19,566 nucleotides of DNA from CAZEQH01 sp964566875 (lineage in GTDB: Bacteria; Patescibacteriota; Minisyncoccia; Minisyncoccales; JANBVM01), in the NCBI GenBank assembly GCA_964566875.1, contig CAZMJM010000012.1:1-19566 (forward strand), written 5' to 3'. Made by a program: the position numbers and the translations under genes. Numbering within the stretch: position 1 is the first letter of the stretch; each line of letters begins with the position of its first letter. Below the pieces are notes generated by a model. The model searched no databases, was not told the DNA's origin, and saw nothing but the letters and a program-made list of their open reading frames with translations. This document shows positions 1 to 4,520 of the stretch, in pieces.

Positions 1-31
1 TAAAAGGCAAGTTGTAATAGATGCTTTTTAA

Positions 32-60
32 TTTACAAATAATCGGTTTTAACATACAAT
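32..60 (+). promoter_or_regulatory. Promoter of the O-antigen ligase-like gene, near-leaderless
   Basis: A -35 box TTTACA (32-37) and a -10 box TACAAT (55-60) are separated by exactly 17 bases. The predicted RNA start is about 66-67, only about 7 bases before the ATG at 74, so the message would carry almost no leader and no room for a Shine-Dalgarno site. The boxes are seen directly; the start site is inferred from usual spacing. Confidence 0.6.
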
Positions 61-73
61 AATAAGATAAAAA

Positions 74-2305
74 ATGTCTAAGAGAAAAGCCAATAAAGAG
101 AATTTGGGATTGAAAAATCTCTGCCTGACGTTCATAAGATGGGGAACCTATCTGACTTTATTTACGCCTCTTATTTTGGCCAGGGCTTCCTTTTTCCCGT
201 TCGTTACTCCCAAAACTATTTATTTCAGGGTTTTGACCGACATTATTTTCGGTTTTTATCTTATTCTGGCCGTGTTTTCCCCCGAGTATCGGCCCAAATT
301 AAATATCCTCTCTATAGCAATTTTCCTTTTCGCGGGCGTTTTCATTTTGACCTCCATTACGGGAATAAATTTCACCCGAAGTTTCTGGAGCACCTATGAG
401 AGGATGACCGGCGTGCTTACTATTCTGCATCTGGTGGCTTTTTTCGTGGTGATTACCAGTACTTTCAAAGAAAGAAAAGACTGGGACAAGATTTTAGGAT
501 TGTCCATGCTGGTGGGTATCCTGCTCTGCAGCTATGTGCTGGCGGCCGACGAGGCCTCTACCAGAGGAGGAGGGACGGTAGGGAATACCTCTTTTATGGC
601 CGCCTATCTGCTTTTTGACATTTTCTTTGCCGTGATGTTCCTCCTGGAAAAGAAAAGTACCGGATGGCGCCTTTATTCTGGGGTAGCTTTGCTATTTTAC
701 ATACCCGTGCTTATCACTTCCCACGCCAGGGGAGCAACGGTTGCCTTTTTCGGAGGGCTGGTACTGCTGGCTCTTGGATATCTTATTTTTTCCGAAAAGA
801 AAACGCTTAAAACCGCGGGCATATCCCTTATTTTGATTTTAATAATTGGTGCGGCGGCGCTGGCCATTATCAGGCCGGCTTTCGTTCAGAAAGAAATTTC
901 CTATCTTTTGGTCCAGATGAGCCCCAGGTTCGTTGTCTGGCAAAAGGCCTGGGAGGGATTTCTGGAGAGGCCTATTTTGGGGTGGGGCCCGGAAAACTTC
1001 AACGTTGTTTTCCTTCGGCATTTCAACCCATGTATGTTCATACCCAACAAGTGCGGGGGGGAGGTCTGGTTTGACCGCGCCCACAATATTGTTTTTGATA
1101 CCCTGGTAACCATGGGTATAGTGGGAATGATAAGCTACCTGTTCATTATCGGGGCGGCCGTCGTCGGGCTTTTCCTGAAGTATATCAAGGAAAAACAGGA
1201 TTTCTTCCCATATTGGGTGGCGATGATTCTGCTGATAGTGTACTTTTTCCAGAACCTGCTGGTGTTTGATATGATTTCCAGCTATATGATATTTTTCCTG
1301 GCCCTGGGATTCGCCTACTTTTTAATGGCCAAGGAAGGGGATGCGGTGCCGGATAATCCCAGAGAAGGAGAATCAAAGTTTTCAACTATTGTAAACAAGA
1401 AAGCCGTAAAATATCCAATCTTCCTGGTGGCAGCCGCCTTAATGGGTTTTGTGCTTTTCTTTACGAATATCCAGCCCTATAACAGTGCCATCAACGTGGT
1501 GAACATCATAACCGCCAAGGGAGGGATTGAAGAGCAGGCGGAATTTTTCAAGAAAGCGCTGAATTCCTGGATGGAGAAATACGAAGTGAGGGAGCAGTTC
1601 GCTCAGCGGCTCTACAACGTTACTCCGCCGGCTCCCGGGGAAGAGACGGAAAAGGTGAGGGCGATATTCAATCTGGCAGAAACTGAAATGGAAAAGAGTG
1701 TCAGGGAAAATTCCCTGGACTTCAGGCCCCGCCTGTTCTTGGGGCGGCTGTATGCGGCAGACTACCGCACCACTTTTGACTCGCTGAAGCTTGATGCGGC
1801 AGAAAAGACCTTAGAAAGAGCCATAGAGATAAGCCCCACAAACCAGCAGGGCTACTGGTATATGACGGAGGTAAAGCTGGCCAAGAACGAGAACGATGAG
1901 GTATTCAATCTTTTCCAGAAGGCGATAGACCTGGAGCCGGACCTCGGCCTGTCTTACTGGTACGACGGCTTGACCTACAAGATGATAGGGGAATACAGTA
2001 AGGCCGCAGAAAAAATTAATGAGGCGGAACAGGCCTCCTATCCATACCGTTGGAGGGAGAACGGCAGTGATTTGAGCCAGGTCATTACAATGTACAAAGT
2101 AATAGGAGATCAGAATCAGCTGGTACAGCTGTACAAGGATGCGCTCAAGCTTGATTCAGAAGACGCCAATACCTGGGCGGACCTGGCTGAGAGTTATGCC
2201 AAGTTAGGACAGAATCAACTGGCCCGTGAGGCTGCCATCAGGGCGAAAGAACTCAACCCCGACCTGACGGAGAACGTGGACAAATTTTTACAGGGTTTAC
2301 AATAA
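74..2305 (+). CDS. O-antigen ligase/polymerase family membrane protein with C-terminal TPR repeats
   Basis: 743 residues. The first ~420 are a polytopic membrane domain with about ten hydrophobic segments; another segment lies near 450-470, and the rest (about 480-743) is soluble and helical. The stretch RFVVWQKAWEGFLERPILGWG (about 283-303), followed by a large loop with FDRAHNIVFDTLVTMGIVG (about 331-349), is the hallmark of the Wzy_C/WaaL family, which joins or polymerises lipid-linked glycans outside the membrane. The loop also has a Cys pair (CMFIPNKC) that could form a disulfide. The tail contains TPR-like units ending near ISPTN, LEPDL, LDSED and LNPDL. Ligase and polymerase members cannot be told apart by sequence alone, and some relatives glycosylate proteins. 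No other glycan gene is adjacent. The start is set by the promoter 7 bases upstream. Confidence 0.85.
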   Translation: MSKRKANKENLGLKNLCLTFIRWGTYLTLFTPLILARASFFPFVTPKTIYFRVLTDIIFGFYLILAVFSPEYRPKLNILSIAIFLFAGVFILTSITGINFTRSFWSTYERMTGVLTILHLVAFFVVITSTFKERKDWDKILGLSMLVGILLCSYVLAADEASTRGGGTVGNTSFMAAYLLFDIFFAVMFLLEKKSTGWRLYSGVALLFYIPVLITSHARGATVAFFGGLVLLALGYLIFSEKKTLKTAGISLILILIIGAAALAIIRPAFVQKEISYLLVQMSPRFVVWQKAWEGFLERPILGWGPENFNVVFLRHFNPCMFIPNKCGGEVWFDRAHNIVFDTLVTMGIVGMISYLFIIGAAVVGLFLKYIKEKQDFFPYWVAMILLIVYFFQNLLVFDMISSYMIFFLALGFAYFLMAKEGDAVPDNPREGESKFSTIVNKKAVKYPIFLVAAALMGFVLFFTNIQPYNSAINVVNIITAKGGIEEQAEFFKKALNSWMEKYEVREQFAQRLYNVTPPAPGEETEKVRAIFNLAETEMEKSVRENSLDFRPRLFLGRLYAADYRTTFDSLKLDAAEKTLERAIEISPTNQQGYWYMTEVKLAKNENDEVFNLFQKAIDLEPDLGLSYWYDGLTYKMIGEYSKAAEKINEAEQASYPYRWRENGSDLSQVITMYKVIGDQNQLVQLYKDALKLDSEDANTWADLAESYAKLGQNQLAREAAIRAKELNPDLTENVDKFLQGLQ

Positions 2306-2313
2306 GGCATCCC

Positions 2314-2341
2314 TTGACAAATTCGGTAAATTTGTTAGAAT
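2314..2341 (+). promoter_or_regulatory. Promoter of a small-RNA candidate
   Basis: A perfect TTGACA (2314-2319) and a TAGAAT -10 box (2336-2341) are 16 bases apart, beginning only 8 bases after the stop codon of the preceding gene. The expected RNA start, near 2348, coincides with the first base of a hairpin (2349-2382). No start codon with an open frame follows, so the promoter seems to serve a non-coding RNA. Confidence 0.65.
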
Positions 2342-2388
2342 TGAAAACAGTGAGTGCACTCTTTTCATAAGAGAACTCCACTAAGTCG

Positions 2389-2426
2389 ACAACAGACACT
2401 CCTCGAGCAGTGTCTGTTGTTTTTTG
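2389..2426 (+). terminator. Rho-independent terminator with palindromic loop
   Basis: The arms ACAACAGACACT (2389-2400) and AGTGTCTGTTGT (2409-2420) form 12 perfect base pairs around the 8-base loop CCTCGAGC, followed by T5G (six T's counting the last base of the arm). It is the strongest terminator in the window and would also end transcription from the upstream ligase gene. The loop contains the self-complementary hexamer CTCGAG. Confidence 0.85.
2401..2426 (+). repeat. 26-base direct repeat, copy 1 (terminator loop, 3' arm and T-run)
   Basis: This segment starts CCTCGAGCAG and ends TGTTTTTTG. It is repeated without a mismatch at 2637-2662. Here it is the 3' half of an intact terminator hairpin. 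Confidence 0.9.
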
Positions 2427-2617
2427 GAGAAAATCTTACGTTTCGAGCTATACTGCTCAGAGATAATCATCTCGGGTAATATGCAGTCAGCTGCCGTATG
2501 GTTGCTCTGATTTTATCACCGGCTGCTGCTGGTTCTCGCCGAACCTTAGTTTGTTATAGGTAAAACGTTATCTCCTACACGGTTCGGCTGCGAAACATTC
2601 CCCTCGACGATTTTCTC
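2427..2617 (+). ncRNA. Candidate structured RNA, closed multi-branch fold
   Basis: A 191-base segment with no credible reading frame. Its ends, GAGAAAATC (2427-2435) and GATTTTCTC (2609-2617), pair perfectly over 9 bp. Nested inside are GTTTCG/CGAAAC (2440-2445 with 2591-2596), TCAGAG/CTCTGA (2457-2462 with 2505-2510) enclosing a GCAG-TCAG-CTGC hairpin extended by four more pairs, and GCCGAACC/GGTTCGGC (2538-2545 with 2581-2588) enclosing AGGTAA-AACG-TTATCT (2558-2573). Two G-U pairs work only on the plus strand, which favours that orientation. Five T's follow the closing helix. No promoter of its own is clear, so it might arise by read-through. It fits no riboswitch, ribozyme or RNA family I recognise. 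Confidence 0.45.
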
Positions 2618-2636
2618 TTTTTATAAGTAAATAATT

Positions 2637-2662
2637 CCTCGAGCAGTGTCTGTTGTTTTTTG
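2637..2662 (+). repeat. 26-base direct repeat, copy 2 (orphan terminator 3' arm)
   Basis: Identical to 2401-2426, but the matching 5' arm is absent upstream, so it cannot form the terminator on its own. The two copies bracket the 191-base structured segment plus a short AT-rich tail, 236 bases from the start of one copy to the start of the next. Confidence 0.9.
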
Positions 2663-2686
2663 AAAAGGCGTGTGTAATAATAAAAA
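2660..2686 (+). promoter_or_regulatory. Possible murB promoter
   Basis: TTGAAA (2660-2665) and TAAAAA (2681-2686) are 15 bases apart, in an AT-rich stretch just after the second repeat copy. A start near 2690-2693 would place the 10-bp hairpin at the very 5' end of the murB message. The spacing is short and the -10 is weak; read-through from upstream is the alternative. Confidence 0.25.
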
Positions 2687-2688
2687 TT

Positions 2689-2743
2689 GGGCCGGGAGGC
2701 AGCACTCACATAGACTTAGTCCAGGAGTTAACTCTCCCGGCCC
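2689..2743 (+). promoter_or_regulatory. murB leader hairpin, candidate translational control element
   Basis: GGGCCGGGAG (2689-2698) and CTCCCGGCCC (2734-2743) pair perfectly over 10 bp around a 35-base loop. Only 8 bases separate the stem from the murB ATG. The loop carries AGGAG (2723-2727) and two blocks complementary to the small-RNA candidate upstream. The short TTT after the stem makes it a poor terminator, so a role in translation or RNA stability is more likely. Confidence 0.5.
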
Positions 2744-2751
2744 TTTGAGAT

Positions 2752-3687
2752 ATGAAAACGGAAATTGCCGATAAAATTAAGGAAAAATTGCCCGACGTCC
2801 AATACCGGGTTCCCCTGGAGAATCACACTACTTTCAGGATTGGCGGACCGGCCAGGTTTTTTCTGGCGGCTGACACCAAAGAAAAAATTATTCGGGGAGT
2901 TAAGGCTGCGGTGGAGTTGGGTGTTCCATTTTATCTGATAGGGGGAGGCAGTAAACTGTTGGCTTCCGACGCCGGTTTTCAAGGCCTTATTATCAAGGTT
3001 AAGAATGCGGAATTGGACATAGAAGACGTTCGCATTACGGCAGGAGCAGGGCTCTCCCTTGATAAATTAATCAAAGAGGCTAATGAGGCGGGATTGGCCG
3101 GTTTGGAATGGGCGGCTGGAATCCCGGGAACGGTCGGAGGAGCGGTAAGAGGGAACGCCGGGGCCTGGTACGGCTCAATGCGGGACGTTGTTGAAGAGGT
3201 GGAAGCCTTTGATTCAGAAACAGAGACAACAAGAAGCTTCAAAAATGCGGAATGCGGCTTTTCCTATCGCAGCAGCGTTTTCAAGAAAAATCCCAACCTG
3301 GTAATCTTATCCTGCAAATTTCTTTTTAAAAAAGGAGACAAAGAAAAGGGAGCTGCAGAGATGGCGGGATACGTGGATTACCGCAGGAAGAACCATCCCC
3401 TGGAATTTCCTTCAGCCGGCAGTATTTTTAAAAACCCCTCGTCTGAAAAAGACAGCGTCGACAAAGAAGAGCCAGAAAATTTTCCCGCCGGAAGGCTTAT
3501 CGGAGAATCCGGATTGGCCGGAAAGACCGTTGGGAAGGTAAAGATTTCGGAAAAGCATTCTAATTTTATCGTTAATCTGGGAGGAGGTAAGGCAGAAGAG
3601 GTAAAACAGCTTATCGGTTTGGCCAGGGATGAAGTGAAAAAGAAATTCGGGATTGAACTTGAGGAAGAACTACAGTATTTGGAGTAA
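2752..3687 (+). CDS. murB: UDP-N-acetylenolpyruvoylglucosamine reductase
   Basis: 311 residues. MurB is the cytoplasmic FAD enzyme that reduces UDP-GlcNAc-enolpyruvate to UDP-MurNAc with NADPH, the second committed step of peptidoglycan synthesis. The FAD domain shows NHTTFRIGGPARF (about 24-36), LIGGGSKLLASD and the stretch GLEWAAGIPGTVGGAV; YRSSVF follows; PSAGSIFKNP (about 220-229) holds the catalytic Ser; GRLIGESGLAG and HSNFIVNLGGG complete the C-terminal domain. The length fits short (type II-like) MurB proteins. It is not in a mur/fts cluster, although murJ lies 13 kb downstream. The start follows a structured leader and has no good Shine-Dalgarno site (only TTTGAGAT before ATG). Confidence 0.95.
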   Translation: MKTEIADKIKEKLPDVQYRVPLENHTTFRIGGPARFFLAADTKEKIIRGVKAAVELGVPFYLIGGGSKLLASDAGFQGLIIKVKNAELDIEDVRITAGAGLSLDKLIKEANEAGLAGLEWAAGIPGTVGGAVRGNAGAWYGSMRDVVEEVEAFDSETETTRSFKNAECGFSYRSSVFKKNPNLVILSCKFLFKKGDKEKGAAEMAGYVDYRRKNHPLEFPSAGSIFKNPSSEKDSVDKEEPENFPAGRLIGESGLAGKTVGKVKISEKHSNFIVNLGGGKAEEVKQLIGLARDEVKKKFGIELEEELQYLE

Positions 3688-3723
3688 CATTGCGAGAAAA
3701 ATTTTTTCAAAACCGACTTTTGC

Positions 3724-3751
3724 AGAGCATGTTCCTTGACATGCTCTTTTT
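3724..3751 (+). terminator. Terminator of murB
   Basis: AGAGCATGT (3724-3732) and ACATGCTCT (3739-3747) form 9 bp around a 6-base loop, followed by a run of T. It lies 36 bases after the murB stop codon. Confidence 0.85.
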
Positions 3752-3820
3752 AAAAATGAGAAAATGTAATAACGTATAAATTTTTTTAAAAATTAAAGGT
3801 CGAATTTTTTCAAATTGTTT

Positions 3821-3826
3821 TAAAAT
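3821..3826 (+). promoter_or_regulatory. -10 element of the lysine-rich protein gene, probably leaderless
   Basis: TAAAAT lies 7 bases before the ATG at 3833, so an RNA start at usual spacing would fall on the start codon itself. The -35 region is not convincing; the surrounding 60 bases are very AT-rich. A second possible -10 (TATAAA near 3775) would give a longer leader. Confidence 0.35.
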
Positions 3827-3832
3827 ATTTAC

Positions 3833-3961
3833 ATGCCCAAGAAGAAAGCAAAGAAGGCAGCCAAGAAAAAACCAGCAAAGAAGAAGATGATGAAGAAGAA
3901 GCCCATGAAAAAAAAGACCAAGAAGAAGGCTGCCAAGAAGAAAGCAAAGAAAAGGAAATAA
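3833..3961 (+). CDS. 42-residue lysine-rich basic protein (histone H1-like tail)
   Basis: The frame from ATG 3833 to TAA 3961 encodes MPKKKAKKAAKKK and continues in the same style: 26 of 42 residues are Lys, the rest Ala, Pro, Met, Thr and one Arg. There is no folded domain. KKK units separated by AA, PA, MM, PM and T resemble the C-terminal tails of histone H1 and of bacterial H1-like proteins such as chlamydial Hc1, which bind DNA or RNA through charge. The role is inferred from composition; it could equally bind ribosomes or polyphosphate. It stands alone between the murB terminator and its own terminator-like repeat. A 19-base direct repeat (3837-3855 and 3933-3951) inside the gene suggests growth by internal duplication. 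Confidence 0.75.
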   Translation: MPKKKAKKAAKKKPAKKKMMKKKPMKKKTKKKAAKKKAKKRK

Positions 3962-3969
3962 GATTATTC

Positions 3970-4028
3970 CCCCGCCTAAAATTTAAGTACTTGAAAATTT
4001 CAGGAAAGACATTAAAATATAGGCGGGG
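3970..4028 (+). terminator. Long inverted repeat, probable terminator, with the hpf promoter in its loop
   Basis: CCCCGCCTA (3970-3978) and TAGGCGGGG (4020-4028) are perfect 9-bp complements, beginning 9 bases after the stop of the lysine-rich gene. The following CTTTCTTTATTT is U-rich but interrupted. The loop is 41 bases and contains promoter-like boxes for hpf, so the termination role is less certain than for the compact hairpins. Confidence 0.5.
3991..4018 (+). promoter_or_regulatory. Promoter of the hibernation factor gene
   Basis: TTGAAA (3991-3996) and TAAAAT (4013-4018) are 16 bases apart. The RNA would start near 4025, giving a leader of about 16 bases before the ATG at 4041, with no Shine-Dalgarno sequence. 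Both boxes lie inside the loop of the inverted repeat 3970-4028. Confidence 0.5.
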
Positions 4029-4040
4029 CTTTCTTTATTT

Positions 4041-4424
4041 ATGAGAATAAACATCAAAGCAAAAGACCTGGAATTAACGCCGGCTATCAGGGATTTCGTT
4101 GAAGAAAAGGTGAATTCCGTGGAAAAATTCATTGACAGCCTGTACGACGGTGTTTACGTCAGCCCTTCCGGGAAAGTGAAGTCTCCTGCCGAAGCCTGGG
4201 TAGAAATCGGAAGAACCACCCAGCATCATAAGAAGGGTGCGGTCTTTATGGCAGAGTGCATAATGAAATTTCCCAAGCACGAAATCGTGGCCAAGGCCGT
4301 TGCCCAAAACTTGGAATCTGCCGTAACGAAGATGAAGGATGAGCTTCAGAGGGAGCTGAAAAAAGAGAAGAGAAAGGTGTGCTGTAAGGACAGAAGGTCA
4401 GCTGGCAGAAAGCAGCCCCGCTAG
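4041..4424 (+). CDS. hpf: Ribosome hibernation promoting factor, short form (HPF/RaiA family)
   Basis: 127 residues. The N-terminal ~100 match the ribosome-associated sigma-54 modulation (HPF/YfiA) fold: it opens MRINIKAKDLELTPAIRDFV, has an acidic-basic helix EEKVNSVEKFI, and a later helix AVTKMKDELQRELKKEKRK. Family members bind the decoding region of the small subunit and silence ribosomes in stationary phase. The long-form dimerisation domain is absent; the tail is a short basic stretch with a Cys pair (KVCCKDRRSAGRK). The region between residues 41 and 70 carries a small insertion (SPSGKVKSPAEAW) compared with typical members. It is flanked by the lysine-rich protein gene and secA, each with its own signals. 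hpf and raiA cannot be separated by eye. Confidence 0.85.
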   Translation: MRINIKAKDLELTPAIRDFVEEKVNSVEKFIDSLYDGVYVSPSGKVKSPAEAWVEIGRTTQHHKKGAVFMAECIMKFPKHEIVAKAVAQNLESAVTKMKDELQRELKKEKRKVCCKDRRSAGRKQPR

Positions 4425-4462
4425 GCAAGAATTCCGTCTTTAGTTTCGTGAATTTAAACAAG

Positions 4463-4492
4463 AAACCCGTTTATCGGGGCTTTATTTTTTTT
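4463..4492 (+). terminator. Weak terminator of hpf
   Basis: CCCG (4466-4469) and CGGG (4475-4478) pair around the loop TTTAT, with AAA/TTT extending the stem past a two-base bulge, followed by eight T's (4485-4492). The stem is short, but the T-run and position between stop codon and next promoter fit. Confidence 0.5.
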
Positions 4493-4503
4493 GACATAAC
4501 CCC

Positions 4504-4509
4504 TATAAT
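4504..4509 (+). promoter_or_regulatory. -10 element of secA, near-leaderless
   Basis: A perfect TATAAT sits 11 bases before the secA ATG, so the RNA would start about 4-6 bases before the start codon. The eye-catching TTGACA at 4491-4496 is only 7 bases away and cannot be its -35 partner; the position 17 bases upstream reads TTTATT, inside the hpf terminator. Confidence 0.5.
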
Positions 4510-4520
4510 AAAGAACCAAC

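Larger units (their letters stand above)
2348..2426 (+). ncRNA. Candidate small RNA, two hairpins, unknown family
   Basis: About 78 bases between a consensus-like promoter and an intrinsic terminator. Hairpin 1 (2349-2382) pairs AGTGAGT with ACTCCACT (one bulged C), continues with CTCTT/AAGAG and closes on the loop TTCAT. An 8-base linker leads to hairpin 2, the terminator. The layout of promoter, 5' hairpin and terminator is typical of bacterial small RNAs. It matches no family I know (not tmRNA, SRP RNA, 6S or tRNA). Bases 2370-2387 are complementary to the loop of the hairpin in front of murB. It could instead be the 3' end of the upstream gene's message. Confidence 0.5.

Noticed and set aside
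2427..2636. Small mobile element with terminal inverted repeats
   Set aside because: The 9-bp end pairing could be read as inverted repeats, but there is no transposase, no short target duplication next to it, and the internal nested helices with G-U pairs fit RNA better. Kept only as an alternative in the repeat finding.
2401..2662. CRISPR array
   Set aside because: Only two copies, one being half of a terminator, with a 210-base interval, far larger than any spacer.
2314..2750. tmRNA, SRP RNA, 6S RNA or tRNA in the region before murB
   Set aside because: No tag-peptide frame, no tRNA-like ends or T-loop, no GGAAGGAAGCAGC-type SRP loop, and the branched fold does not match the long open-bubble hairpin of 6S RNA.
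4491..4509. TTGACA and TATAAT as a matched secA promoter
   Set aside because: Both boxes are perfect but only 7 bases apart; sigma-70 needs about 15-19. Only the -10 is used in the annotation.
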